DNA of 64,000 nt from Actinoplanes subtropicus. GTDB taxonomy: Bacteria; Actinomycetota; Actinomycetes; Mycobacteriales; Micromonosporaceae. This document shows positions 7,407 through 15,732 of the stretch, in pieces. Position numbers and translations under genes: made by a program. Numbering within the stretch: the stretch's first letter is position 1; every line of letters begins with the position of its first letter. A model generated the notes under the pieces. That model was not told the origin of the DNA and searched no databases. It saw only the letters and a program-made list of their open reading frames with translations. The stretch covers positions 147,228 through 211,227 of the forward strand of contig NZ_JOJL01000039.1 of NCBI RefSeq assembly GCF_000721705.1, given 5' to 3'.

Positions 7407-7913
7407 ATGGGGCAGCTGGGGTTGTTTTCCAAGGCTGAATTGGCTGGCATGCGCGATCGTACCAAGTCGCGGCGGTATTCGGCGGAGGCTGAGGCTTTTC
7501 GCCGGGCGCATGCTCGTCGCCGTGACTTCGGTCTTGCGCAGCGGCATGGGTTGAAGCTGATGCGTGCGCGCCTTGAGCGGGCCGAGCTCAGCCCGGTGTC
7601 GGCTGATCACTGGGTGCGTCGGGTGATCGGTTCGCCGGAGACTCGGGATGCGCATTCCACGCCAGCCGCCCGCTGGCCGGAAACGGAAACGGAAACGAAG
7701 CCGGAGCCGCAAACGAAGCGGGAGCCGGAAACGGAAACGGAAACGGAGCGGGAGCCGGAAACGGAGCGGGAGCCGGAAACGGAGCGGGAGCCGGAAACGG
7801 AGCGGGAGCCGGAAACGGAGACAGAAACGGAAACGGAGACAGAAACGGAAACGGAGACAGAAACGGAGTCTGAGCCGGAAACGGAAGCGGAAACGCGCGA
7901 CGCGCATTCCGCG
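7407..7913 (+). CDS. Small basic protein with Glu-Thr/Glu-Pro repeat tail; stop codon not identifiable
   Basis: A convincing start lies at ATG 7407 with a GGAGGTGGG ribosome site 10 bp upstream. About 85 residues of charged sequence follow (GLFSKAELAGMRDRTKSRRY, then FRRAHARRRDFGLAQRHGLK), after which a 6-bp minisatellite encodes ETET/EREPE repeats. The frame has no stop before the convergent lacI-type gene begins at 7914; it stays open antisense through that gene and into the glucosidase. I end the feature where lacI begins, since the further translation looks like antisense noise. The family is not recognised. Repeat expansion may have destroyed the native terminus, so this may be a decaying gene. 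Confidence 0.45.
7676..7897. repeat. Hexanucleotide-based minisatellite flanked by direct repeats
   Basis: Units GGAAAC, GGAGCG, GGAGCC and AGACAG are arranged in higher-order blocks of 18 bp (GGAGCGGGAGCCGGAAAC, four regular copies) and then GGAAACGGAGACAGAAAC blocks. The period preserves frame, giving ET/EP repeats in one frame and Lys/Arg repeats in another. The array is bracketed by two copies of GAYGCGCATTCCRCGYCAG (near 7648 and 7897), the right copy overlapping the end of the lacI-type gene. Confidence 0.85.
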
Positions 7914-8906
7914 TCAGGCGCTCTCCCGGCGGACGAGTTGGATCAGGGTCTCGGTGGGGACGGCGGGGCCGGGTTTGCCGCCGATCGCCGCGACCACCGT
8001 GGCCGACAGGTACGCCGCCATCGCTGCCTGGTCGGTGGTCACCGTGGTCAGCGCGGGGGCGGCCAGGCGGGCCGGCGGGATGTCGTCCACCCCGATCACC
8101 GCCAGGTCCCCTGGAGCATCGAGACCACAGTTGCGTACGCCGGCCAGCACCGCGAGCGCCACCTCGTCGTTGTAGGCGCACACGGCGGTGACTCCGGCGG
8201 CCTGCCAACGGCGTACGCAAGCTGCTGCTTGCGCCGCGTCGAGCGGGACCGTCTCGATCGCCGGACCATCTGTCGCCCGCTCTTGGCACTCGGCCCGGAC
8301 GCCGGCCAGCCTCGGCTCGGCGAAGATGCGCAAGCGGTCGTCGTCGGGGTAGGCGTAGCCGAGGCGGGTGTGGCCGGTGGTGAGCAGATGAGCGGCCTGG
8401 CGGCGGCCGACCAGCTGCTGGGGCACCTCCAGTTCGCGCCGGCCGCGCCGGGGGCCGCGGCCGAACAGCGCCACCACCAGCTCTACGCCGGAGGCGTGCA
8501 TGGCCGCTACCTCGCCCTCGGAGAAGTCGGCGAAGGCGATCACCGCGGCGGGGGTGATCGCCTTCCAGATCTCGGTGATCGGGCGGTCCTCGCGGTTCCC
8601 GGGGTGGGCTACCAGGGTCAGGCCGTGGCGGGCCAGTGCTGTCGACAGGTTGCCGAGCATCGAGCCGACCTCGGGGCCGATCGGCCAGTCGGGCAGCAGG
8701 CAGAGCACCACCTCGGAGCGGCCGATGCGCAGGGCGCGTGCGGCGGCGCTCGGTGCGTAGCCCAGGCGGGCGGCCGCGTCGAGTACCCGGGATCTTGTGT
8801 CGGTGGAGATGGTCTGGCCGGGGGTCTGGTTGAGGACGTAGCTGACCGTGGCCCGGGAGACGCCCGCGAGGCGCGCTACGTCGGCGCTCGTGACCCGGTT
8901 CTTCAC
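7914..8906 (-). CDS. LacI-family transcriptional repressor
   Basis: This 330-residue repressor has an N-terminal LacI helix-turn-helix (VTSADVARLAGVSRATVSYV) with the hinge helix SAAARALRIGRS, followed by a periplasmic-binding-protein-like effector domain (VVLCLLPDWPIGPEVGSML; AYNDEVALAVLAGVR; AVIGVDDIPPARLAAPALT). The GTG at 8906 is preferred because the likely operator (8921-8932) then lies upstream; an ATG at 8937 would place the palindrome inside the gene. It is divergent from the GH3 beta-glucosidase and probably represses that gene, with a glucoside or sugar as inducer. The DNA-binding part fits classical LacI members; the effector is unknown. Confidence 0.9.
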   Translation of the reverse strand: MKNRVTSADVARLAGVSRATVSYVLNQTPGQTISTDTRSRVLDAAARLGYAPSAAARALRIGRSEVVLCLLPDWPIGPEVGSMLGNLSTALARHGLTLVAHPGNREDRPITEIWKAITPAAVIAFADFSEGEVAAMHASGVELVVALFGRGPRRGRRELEVPQQLVGRRQAAHLLTTGHTRLGYAYPDDDRLRIFAEPRLAGVRAECQERATDGPAIETVPLDAAQAAACVRRWQAAGVTAVCAYNDEVALAVLAGVRNCGLDAPGDLAVIGVDDIPPARLAAPALTTVTTDQAAMAAYLSATVVAAIGGKPGPAVPTETLIQLVRRESA

Positions 8907-8920
8907 GGTGACAAGACTAC

Positions 8921-8932
8921 TTACACGTGTAA
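8921..8932. promoter_or_regulatory. Palindromic LacI-type operator TTACACGTGTAA
   Basis: A perfect 12-bp palindrome with a central CG, typical of LacI-family sites, lies between the divergent repressor (start 8906) and GH3 gene (start 8943). It ends 10 bp before the GH3 ATG, which has no visible ribosome site, so the GH3 message may be nearly leaderless and the site would block its transcription start directly. Confidence 0.7.
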
Positions 8933-8942
8933 CCATGGTGCC

Positions 8943-11306
8943 ATGTCCTTCGACGACCTCGTCAAGTCGCTGGATCTGGCCGCCAAGGTGCGGCTGCTCA
9001 CCGGCGCCTCCGCCTTCACCCTGCATGCCGAGCCGGCGATCGGCCTCGGTGAGCTGCGGTTCTCCGATGGGCCGACCGGTGTGCGCGGGCTCAAGTTCTC
9101 CGGGGGGCGGGTGGTGTCGCTGTTCCCCAACGCGACGCTGCTCGCCTCCTCCTGGGACCCGCACGCGCTGTACGAGGTCGGGGGGCTCCTGGCCGAGGAG
9201 GCGATGGCCCAGGAGATCCACGTGGTGCTCGGTCCGACGATCAATTTGCATCGCACGGCGCTCGGCGGGCGGCTCTTCGAGGCGTACTCGGAAGATCCGC
9301 TCCTGACCGGCAAGCTGGCCGCCGCCTACGTGCGTGGCATGCAGGACAACGGGATCGCCGCCTGCCTCAAGCATCTGGTCGCCAACGAGTCCGAGACCGA
9401 GCGCAACACCGTGGAGAGCGTGGTCGACGAGGCTACGCTGCGCGAGCTGTACCTGTTGCCGTTCGAGATCGCCGCGCTCGACGGGGGCGCCTGGTCGATG
9501 ATGGCCGCCTACAACGACGTCAACGGGTCGCCCGCCACCGAGCAGCACCATGTGATCAACGAGGTGGTGAAGGGCGAGTGGGGCTATCCGGGCCTGGTCA
9601 TGTCCGACTGGTTCGCCACCAAGTCGGCCGCGCCGGCCGCCAACGGCGGGCTCGACCTGGTCATGCCGGGGCCCGGCGGGCCGTGGGGTGAGGCGCTGGT
9701 CGCCGCCGTCCACCAGGGACTGGTCACCGAGGACGTGATCGACGATCACCTGTCCCGCCTGCTCCTGCTGGCCCAGCGGGTGGGCGCGCTGGGTGCCGAG
9801 CGGTCCTGGCCGTCGTCGCTTCCCCGACCCGATTCGGCCGTACGGCGGGAGCAGCTCACCCGGCTCGCCGCGTCGGGGATGACCGTCCTGAAGAACGAGA
9901 GCGACGTCCTGCCCCTGGATCGTTCCGTGCGGGTCGCGCTGATCGGGCGGCACGCCGTCGAGACGATCGGCATGGGTGGCGGCTCGGCCCAGGTCAACCC
10001 GCCGCACCAGGTCAGCGTGGCGACCGGGCTGAGCGAGCTGCTCGACGTGACCGTGGTGGACGGCGTGGAGGTGCGCACCCGGCCCGTCCCCAGCCGGTTC
10101 CTCACCGACCCGGTCTCGGGGGTCGCCGGCATCCGGGCGACCCTGTACGACGCCGACGGTGCGGTGCTCGAGGACCGGTTCTGCCCCCGGTCCACGACGA
10201 TGGTGGGCATGGACGACGACTTTCCCGGCACCGTCGCGTCGATCCGCCTCGCCGGGCGGGTCGGTGCGGACGGGCCGGTGGAGCTGGGTGTCCTCGGGGT
10301 CGGTTCGTGGACGGTCGGCGATGCGTCGTTCTCGCTCGAGGCCGACGGTCACGGCTTCGGCGAGGAGGTGCTCACTCCCCCGCTGTGGACCGGCCGCTAC
10401 GACGTCGCGCCGGGCTTCCTCTTCGAGGCGACGGTCACGCCGGCCTTGCCCATGGGGCTTTTCGGGCTCATCGGTCACAGTACTCCCCGGGCCACGGTCG
10501 ACGTGATCGACGACGCGGTCCGGGCGGCCGCCGCCGCGGAGGTGGCCGTCGTCGTGGTCGGCCTCACCGAGGAGCAGGAGACCGAGTCGGTCGACAAGTC
10601 CACGCTGCGCCTGCCCGGCGCCCAGGACGCCCTGGTCGAGGCGGTGGCCGGCGCGGCGCGCCGCACGGTCGTGGTGGTCAACGCGGCGACGCCGGTGCTG
10701 ATGCCGTGGCTGTCCCGGGTGGACGCGGTGCTGTGGGCGGGCCTGCCCGGCCAGGAGGGCGGCCATGCGGTCGCGGCGGCGCTGCTCGGCGACATCGAGC
10801 CGGCCGGGCGGCTGGTCACCACGTTCCCGGCCGCCGACGGGGCGGCGCCGGCCTGGTCCGTGACGCCGGTCGACGGGAAGTTGCGGTACGACGAGGGCAC
10901 GTTCATCGGGTACCGGGGGCACTACGCGGAGCGGGCGCCGGAGCCGGCCTTCTGGATGGGGCACGGCCTCGGGTACGGCACGTGGGAGTACTCGGACGTG
11001 CGCCTGGCCGCCGGCGACTCGCCCGCCGTCACGGCGACGGTCAAGAACGTGGGGGCGCGACGCAGTCGCGAGGTGGTCCAGGTGTACTGGCAGCCGGACG
11101 AGGCGGATGAACCGGTTCGGCTCGTGGGGTGGTCGGCGGTGACCGTCGAGCCGGGCGAGTCGGCCCTGGTCACGGTCCAGCCGGACGAGCGGTTGTGGCG
11201 TCGGTGGGATTCGGCGGCGTCGTCATGGCGGCGCCTGGCGGGTGGCGGGGAGTTTCTGGTGGCGCGGGGACTCGGGGACATCCGGGCGACGGTCAGTGGA
11301 AAGTGA
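8943..11306 (+). CDS. Glycoside hydrolase family 3 (beta-glucosidase-like)
   Basis: This 787-residue intracellular enzyme (no signal peptide) should cleave beta-linked sugars from oligosaccharides. The N-terminal TIM-barrel has FSDGPTGVRG, GPTINLHRTALGGRLFEAYS, the substrate-binding CLKHLVANESETER and the nucleophile loop GLVMSDWFATKSA (Asp near residue 222). A PA14-like insert (about 375-510) interrupts the C-terminal alpha/beta domain (VVVGLTEEQETESVDK, AVLWAGLPGQEGGHA), and a fibronectin-III-like domain ends the protein (VTATVKNVGARRSREVVQVY). This is the GH3 layout of PA14-containing beta-glucosidases. The start at 8943 matches the family N-terminus (FDDLVKSLDLAAKVRLLTG). Regulated with the divergent LacI-type gene. 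Confidence 0.93.
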   Translation: MSFDDLVKSLDLAAKVRLLTGASAFTLHAEPAIGLGELRFSDGPTGVRGLKFSGGRVVSLFPNATLLASSWDPHALYEVGGLLAEEAMAQEIHVVLGPTINLHRTALGGRLFEAYSEDPLLTGKLAAAYVRGMQDNGIAACLKHLVANESETERNTVESVVDEATLRELYLLPFEIAALDGGAWSMMAAYNDVNGSPATEQHHVINEVVKGEWGYPGLVMSDWFATKSAAPAANGGLDLVMPGPGGPWGEALVAAVHQGLVTEDVIDDHLSRLLLLAQRVGALGAERSWPSSLPRPDSAVRREQLTRLAASGMTVLKNESDVLPLDRSVRVALIGRHAVETIGMGGGSAQVNPPHQVSVATGLSELLDVTVVDGVEVRTRPVPSRFLTDPVSGVAGIRATLYDADGAVLEDRFCPRSTTMVGMDDDFPGTVASIRLAGRVGADGPVELGVLGVGSWTVGDASFSLEADGHGFGEEVLTPPLWTGRYDVAPGFLFEATVTPALPMGLFGLIGHSTPRATVDVIDDAVRAAAAAEVAVVVVGLTEEQETESVDKSTLRLPGAQDALVEAVAGAARRTVVVVNAATPVLMPWLSRVDAVLWAGLPGQEGGHAVAAALLGDIEPAGRLVTTFPAADGAAPAWSVTPVDGKLRYDEGTFIGYRGHYAERAPEPAFWMGHGLGYGTWEYSDVRLAAGDSPAVTATVKNVGARRSREVVQVYWQPDEADEPVRLVGWSAVTVEPGESALVTVQPDERLWRRWDSAASSWRRLAGGGEFLVARGLGDIRATVSGK

Positions 11307-11328
11307 ACAGGCGCGGGCCGGGCGGGAG

Positions 11329-11925
11329 TCAGGGACGGCCGGTTTCCGGGCGGCGCGACATCCCGACCCGGAAGCGGGCGTCGCCGGGGGCGCAGAAGGC
11401 CAGCTCGGTGTAGCCCTCGGCGCGGAACTGGGAGCGGACCTCCCGGCTGGGGTCGGCGTCGTCGCGGCGGCCGCGGGTCCAGATCACGGTCGCGCCCGGC
11501 TTGGTGAGGGCGGGCAGCGCGGCCACCGTCCGGCACATGTCCTCGTGGCTCACGTTGCCGAAGACGCCGCAGGCCAGCAGGATGTCGGCCGGCTCCAGGC
11601 CGGCGTAGGTGGCCGTCGCGCCCGCGTCGGCGGCGCGGACCTCGACCCTCGGCAGGTCGAGGCCGGCCGCGGTGGAACGCGCGCGGGCCGCCAGGACCGG
11701 GGAGAGCTCGACCAGCACCGCGGGCACGTCTCGGCCGCCGTCCTGGGCGGCCAGGACGGGCAGCACGTCCCGCCCCTCGCCGGCGCAGATGCTGAGCAGC
11801 CGCACGGGCGCCGCCGCCGACGCGAGTGCCGAGCTCAGATATTGCCGCACGACGACGAGCCGGCGCGCCAACGAGGACTCCGTGACGTCGTAGCCCGCGT
11901 GCCATCCGACCCAGTCCCGGCCCAT
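11329..11925 (-). CDS. Class I SAM-dependent methyltransferase
   Basis: This 198-residue protein has the SAM-binding motif I RLLSICAGEGRDVLPVL near residue 45, an acidic ribose-binding end of strand 2 (AVLVELSP), motif II-like ADILLACGVFGN and a post-motif region EDMCRTVAALPALTKPGATV. Its substrate is not evident; similar small actinobacterial methyltransferases are uncharacterised. The start codon follows the stop of the upstream 141-residue gene without a base between (TGA then ATG), so the two are probably co-transcribed and coupled. Confidence 0.85.
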   Translation of the reverse strand: MGRDWVGWHAGYDVTESSLARRLVVVRQYLSSALASAAAPVRLLSICAGEGRDVLPVLAAQDGGRDVPAVLVELSPVLAARARSTAAGLDLPRVEVRAADAGATATYAGLEPADILLACGVFGNVSHEDMCRTVAALPALTKPGATVIWTRGRRDDADPSREVRSQFRAEGYTELAFCAPGDARFRVGMSRRPETGRP

Positions 11926-12351
11926 TCAGGGAGTGACCTGCAGGAGGGGCTGTTCGTGGGCGTGGGCCGCCCGCAACAGCGGCGCCACATTGAGCGGCGT
12001 CATGTAGGGCTGGAGGCGGCGGACGTACTCCGCCTGGTTGAGGACGGTGGTGCGCAGTTCGGCGAGACTCCCCGCTCCGCTGCGGACGTTTTCCGCGGAG
12101 CCCAGCGCCGCCCCGGCCACCAGCGCCGGGAGGTCGGCGGTGAAGCGGGCGGCGCCCAGCACCTTGGTCACCCGGGTGGTCACGGCGTGCGTGACCGGGT
12201 CGAGGGAGATCTGGTAGCTGACGTCGTTGCCGATGTACGCGACCGCGGACGGGCCGCCGGTCGACGGGCCGGACATGCCCAACTGGGCGACCAGGAAGTG
12301 GAAGGCCTTCGCGACCTCGGTGTCGAAGGATTTTGCCAAGTGCACAGCCAT
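11926..12351 (-). CDS. Hypothetical protein, co-transcribed with methyltransferase
   Basis: This 141-residue soluble protein is not recognised. It begins MAVHLAKSFDTEVAKAFHFL, has a strand-rich middle (VAYIGNDVSYQISLDPVTHAV) and ends in helices with LQPYMTPLNVAPLLRAAHAH. There are no membrane segments or Cys clusters. Codon use is typical of the genome and it directly abuts the methyltransferase gene, supporting a real coding region. Confidence 0.65.
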   Translation of the reverse strand: MAVHLAKSFDTEVAKAFHFLVAQLGMSGPSTGGPSAVAYIGNDVSYQISLDPVTHAVTTRVTKVLGAARFTADLPALVAGAALGSAENVRSGAGSLAELRTTVLNQAEYVRRLQPYMTPLNVAPLLRAAHAHEQPLLQVTP

Positions 12352-12498
12352 GCCGAACCCCGATCCCGGCGGAAGAACGGATTAGATCGACGAAAGCAGA
12401 TGCACTGCCGGTGCGCAACGGGTTCCGCCGACGATCTTCCCTGTGGTGGTGCGCACGACGCGGAGCGCGCGGGGCGGGTGGCGGGTAGAAAGGAGGGC

Positions 12499-13062
12499 AT
12501 GGCGGAGATCGTGCTGATTCGGCACGGGCAGACGGAGTGGAGCGCGGCCGGGCGCCACACCTCGTACACAGACCTGGAATTGACCGCGGAGGGCGAGCGG
12601 CAGGCCCGCGCAGCCGGTGAGCGACTCGCCGGGCGGAAGTTCGCCGCGGTGATCTCCAGTCCGCGCAAGCGTGCGCTGCGGACCGCCGAGCTGGCCGGGC
12701 TGCAGGTCACCGAGGTGACCGAGGATCTGGCGGAATGGAACTACGGCGAGTACGAGGGGATCACCACGGCCACGATCCGCGAGTCGGATCCGTCCTGGTC
12801 GCTGTGGACGGACGGCGCGCCCGGCGGGGAGTCCCCCGAGCAGGTGGCCGCGCGGATCGACCGGGTCCTCGCCCGCGCCACGGAGTTGCTGGCCGAGGGC
12901 GACGTCGCGCTGGTCGCACACGGGCATTCGCTGCGGGTCACCGGCGCGCGCTGGATCGGGCTGCCGGCGAGCGGCGGCGGGAAGCTCGCCCTGGGCACCG
13001 CGACCTTGTCCACGCTCGGCTTCGAGCACGGCAACCAGGTGATCGACTCCTGGAACGCCTGA
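12499..13062 (+). CDS. Histidine phosphatase (phosphoglycerate mutase-like)
   Basis: This 187-residue enzyme of the histidine phosphatase superfamily has the catalytic RHG motif at the N-terminus (IVLIRHGQTEWSAAG), the second conserved Arg in ISSPRKRALRTAELAG, Glu in EWNYGEYEG and the second catalytic His in VALVAHGHSLRV. It hydrolyses or transfers phosphate from small phosphoesters; the short length and absence of extra loops favour a broad phosphatase over glycolytic mutase. The ATG follows an AGGAGG ribosome site unusually closely (2 nt). The MFS gene begins one base after its stop, so the two form an operon. Confidence 0.9.
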   Translation: MAEIVLIRHGQTEWSAAGRHTSYTDLELTAEGERQARAAGERLAGRKFAAVISSPRKRALRTAELAGLQVTEVTEDLAEWNYGEYEGITTATIRESDPSWSLWTDGAPGGESPEQVAARIDRVLARATELLAEGDVALVAHGHSLRVTGARWIGLPASGGGKLALGTATLSTLGFEHGNQVIDSWNA

Positions 13063-13063
13063 C

Positions 13064-14446
13064 GTGACCGGCGGTGCGCGCTGGCTGGCCCTGCTGGTGG
13101 CCGGGGCGTTCTTCATGGAGATCCTGGACGCCACCGTGATCGCGCCGGCGGCGCCGCACATCGCCGAGGACCTGCACGTCACGGCCGTTTCGATCAATGT
13201 CGCGATCACCGCGTACGTGCTGACCCTGGCCGTCCTGATCCCGATCAGCGGATGGCTCACCGAGAAGTTCGGCGCGCGCCGCGTCTTCGGGCTCGCGGTG
13301 GCCCTGTTCACGCTGGCGTCGGCCGGGTGCGCCGCGGCGACCAGCCTGCCGATGCTGGTGGCGACCCGGGTGCTGCAGGGGGTCGGCGGGGCGATGATGG
13401 TGCCGGTCGGCCGGCTCGTGGTGATCCGGACGACGGCGAAGACCGACCTGGTGCGCGCGATCGCCTACCTGACCTGGCCGGCGCTGGTCGCGCCGCTGGT
13501 CGCGCCCGCGCTGGGTGGGGTGCTCAGCACGTACGCCTCCTGGCGGTGGATCTTCCTGGTCAACGTGCCGCTCGGCGTGGTCGCGCTCGTGCTGGCCCGG
13601 CGGCCGGTGCCGGACGTGCGCTCGGAGGATCCGGGGCGGCTGGACGTACGCGGGTTCCTGCTCGCGGCGTGCGGGATCGCGGCCCTGGTGTTCGGGCTGG
13701 AGGGGGTGGCGGCGGAGCGGCCGCGCTGGGCGGTGGCGGCCGGCGCGCTGGTGGTCGCCGTGCTCGCGCTGGCCGGCACGGTGCGGCACCTGCTGCGCGA
13801 CGACCGGCCGCTGGTCGACCTGCGGATCCTGGCGCTGAAGACGTATCGGGTGACGGCGCTGGGCGGGTCGGCGTTCCGGGCGGTGATCACGGCGATCCCG
13901 TTCCTGCTGCCGCTGTTCTTCCAGCTCGGCTTCGGGTGGAGCGCCGCGCGGGCCGGCCTCGTGGTGATCGCGCTGTTCGCCGGCAACGTCGGGATCAAGC
14001 CGGCCACCACGCCGCTGATGCGCCGCTTCGGCATCCGCGCGGTGATGCTCGGCTCGGTGCTGCTGTCGGCGGCGTGCCTGGGCGGGATCGCGCTGCTCGA
14101 GCCGGGCACTCCCCTGCCGCTGCTGCTCGGGCTGCTGTTGCTGAGCGGGATCTTCCGGTCCACGGGGTTCACGACCTACAACACGGTCGCGTTCGCGGAC
14201 GTGCCGACGTCCAGGATGACGAGCGCGAACACGCTGATGTCGACGGTCCAGGAACTCGGCGGCGGCCTCGGCGTGGCGGTCGGGGCGCTGCTCGTCCGGC
14301 TGGGCGCCGGGGTGGGCGCGGCCGGGATGGCGGCTTATCGGTTCGCGTTCGTGGTGCTGGCGGTGCTGCTGGCGGTGCCGGCGCTGGAGGCGTTCCTGCT
14401 CCCCCGGACGGCGGGCAACGTGGTGGCCGGCCGCGCGGAAGCCTGA
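13064..14446 (+). CDS. MFS drug exporter, DHA2 (EmrB/QacA) type
   Basis: This 460-residue permease has about 14 hydrophobic helices and DHA2 family motifs: FFMEILDATVIAPAAPHIA in helix 1 (the LD-TIVNVALP-type motif), SGWLTEKFGARRVF (motif A), ATRVLQGVGGAMMVPVGR (motif B/C region) and SWRWIFLVNVPLG in helix 6. The family exports amphipathic drugs or metabolites by proton antiport. GTG start one nucleotide after the phosphatase stop. Substrate unknown; no TetR-type regulator adjoins it. Confidence 0.92.
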   Translation: MTGGARWLALLVAGAFFMEILDATVIAPAAPHIAEDLHVTAVSINVAITAYVLTLAVLIPISGWLTEKFGARRVFGLAVALFTLASAGCAAATSLPMLVATRVLQGVGGAMMVPVGRLVVIRTTAKTDLVRAIAYLTWPALVAPLVAPALGGVLSTYASWRWIFLVNVPLGVVALVLARRPVPDVRSEDPGRLDVRGFLLAACGIAALVFGLEGVAAERPRWAVAAGALVVAVLALAGTVRHLLRDDRPLVDLRILALKTYRVTALGGSAFRAVITAIPFLLPLFFQLGFGWSAARAGLVVIALFAGNVGIKPATTPLMRRFGIRAVMLGSVLLSAACLGGIALLEPGTPLPLLLGLLLLSGIFRSTGFTTYNTVAFADVPTSRMTSANTLMSTVQELGGGLGVAVGALLVRLGAGVGAAGMAAYRFAFVVLAVLLAVPALEAFLLPRTAGNVVAGRAEA

Positions 14447-14638
14447 CCCGCGGGTGGTACCACGTTCGGGTGGGGCGGTCGGCGGAAGGTTGCCGCGCAC
14501 AAGGTTCTCATCTGCGTGAATGGCCCACGGACGGAACGGGTGGACCGTTCCGGCTACCGCCCAGGCGGGACGCGGAAAGAACCGAAATGGCTTACGTTCT
14601 TTCCCATGCTCGGCGATGGCGTTGGGGAGGCCAAAACC

Positions 14639-15022
14639 ATGATTACGTACGCAAGCGTTCCCGGCCGGGGGATCGTAGTGGCGGTGTGCGTGCTGCTCGT
14701 CGCGATCACCGTGGTGGTCGTGCGGCTCGGCCGGCGCGCCCGCCCACGCCCGGTCGACCCGCCGGCCGGGAGCGCCGCCATCCTCGCGCCACCCGCTATG
14801 GGCGGCCCGCCCGCCGTCACTCAGCCGACCGCTGCGGGTGGGCTGGCCGCTGTTAGTGAGGTGGCCGCTGTTAGTGAGGTGGCCGCTGTTAGTGAGGTGG
14901 CCGCTGTTAGTGAGGTGGCCGCTGTTAGTGAGGTGGACGTGGGGCCGCGGCGCACGGAGGGGACCCGGCCGGTCGGGGCCGCGCGGTCGCGCCGGGGCGC
15001 TGGGCGGGGAGACCGGGACTGA
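14639..15022 (+). CDS. Small single-pass membrane protein with AAVSEV repeats
   Basis: This 127-residue protein is not recognised. A membrane helix (GIVVAVCVLLVAITVVVV) near residues 10-28 is followed by basic residues (RLGRRARPRP), giving an N-out/C-in topology, then a Pro/Ala-rich segment. Five perfect 18-bp repeats (14845-14934) encode AAVSEV, then an Arg/Gly tail. The ATG at 14639 has a GGGAGG site 8 bp upstream; an upstream in-frame start is possible. The identical nucleotide repeats imply recent expansion, so the tail length is probably variable among strains. Confidence 0.6.
   Translation: MITYASVPGRGIVVAVCVLLVAITVVVVRLGRRARPRPVDPPAGSAAILAPPAMGGPPAVTQPTAAGGLAAVSEVAAVSEVAAVSEVAAVSEVAAVSEVDVGPRRTEGTRPVGAARSRRGAGRGDRD
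14845..14934. repeat. Five perfect 18-bp tandem repeats within a gene
   Basis: GGCCGCTGTTAGTGAGGT is repeated five times without a single change, encoding AAVSEV in frame. The multiple-of-three period keeps the frame open. The unit contains TTAG, unusual for this GC-rich genome. Confidence 0.95.
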
Positions 15023-15084
15023 CCACCCACTTCGGCCCGGCGGCGGCGCTACGGCCCGGTGTTGCAACCAGGCCGCCGGCTCAC

Positions 15085-15100
15085 CGGGGACTTGTCCCCG
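15085..15100. terminator. Bidirectional hairpin between convergent genes
   Basis: CGGGGA, loop CTTG, TCCCCG lies between the repeat-containing membrane protein (ends 15022) and the oppositely oriented FMN reductase (ends 15109). Position between convergent stops supports termination of either transcript. Confidence 0.5.
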
Positions 15101-15108
15101 CCGTACGA

Positions 15109-15732
15109 TCACATGGTTTTCAGAAGGTCTTCGAAGTTGGTTGTCAGGGCGAACGGGTCGAGGACCGCCACCGGGTCGCGGCGTTCCAGTTCGCGGGCCA
15201 TCTCCTCGGCGGCGCGGGTGATGCGGGAGCGGAGCGTGCCCCCGGCGGAACCGGCTGTATCCGTGCCGAAGTCGTCGGTGGCGGCGAAGACGGCTGTCGG
15301 CAGGACCACGGCGTGCAGGTAGGCGAAGAGCGGGCGCAGCGCGTGCTCGAGGGCGAGCGAGTGCCGCGCGGTGCCGGCGGTGGCGGCGATCAGCACCGGC
15401 TTGCCGGCCAGGGTGTCCTTCTCCAGGACATCGATGAACGACTTGAACAGGCCGCTGTAGCTGGCCGTGAAGATCGGGGTGACCGCGATCAGCGCGTCGG
15501 CGGCGGCCACGGCGTCGGTGGCCTCCTTGAGCGCGGCCGGCGGGAAGCCGGTGAGCAGGTTGTTGGCGATGTCGTGCGCGAGGTCGCGCAGCTCGATCGT
15601 CCGCACCTTCAACTCGATGCCCTTCTCCGCCGCGGCCTTTGTCGCGGCCGCGGAGAGCTGGTCGGCCAACAGGCGCGTCGAGGACGGCTGGCTGAGGCCG
15701 GCCGAGATGACGACGACGGTGCGCTGGTTCAT
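15109..15732 (-). CDS. NADPH-dependent FMN reductase
   Basis: This 207-residue flavodoxin-like protein has a nucleotide loop (VVISAGLSQPSSTRLLADQL), AVTPIFTASYSGLFKSFIDVL with the FMN-contacting SYSG region, and GKPVLIAATAGTARHSLALE. It belongs to the CE1759-type FMN reductases that partner an LLM flavin-dependent monooxygenase. The reductase would supply reduced FMN to the oxygenase encoded just upstream; the ATG overlaps that gene's TGA (ATGA), giving coupled synthesis. Family assignment is from memory of the gene pair; the substrate is unknown. Confidence 0.9.
   Translation of the reverse strand: MNQRTVVVISAGLSQPSSTRLLADQLSAAATKAAAEKGIELKVRTIELRDLAHDIANNLLTGFPPAALKEATDAVAAADALIAVTPIFTASYSGLFKSFIDVLEKDTLAGKPVLIAATAGTARHSLALEHALRPLFAYLHAVVLPTAVFAATDDFGTDTAGSAGGTLRSRITRAAEEMARELERRDPVAVLDPFALTTNFEDLLKTM

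Noticed and set aside
7914..10964. Long minus frame antisense to the glucosidase
   Set aside because: Only the part from 8906 downward has LacI sequence; the rest is His/Arg/Gly/Pro-rich shadow coding of the GH3 gene.
7407..11306. One continuous frame joining the small gene to the glucosidase
   Set aside because: It runs antisense through the whole lacI-type gene; GH3 similarity begins only at 8943 and a promoter/operator lies just before it.
14838..15221. Protein of WPLLVR repeats
   Set aside because: This is the second frame of the 18-bp repeat; it has no ribosome site, and the frame with the membrane helix and AAVSEV repeats is better supported.
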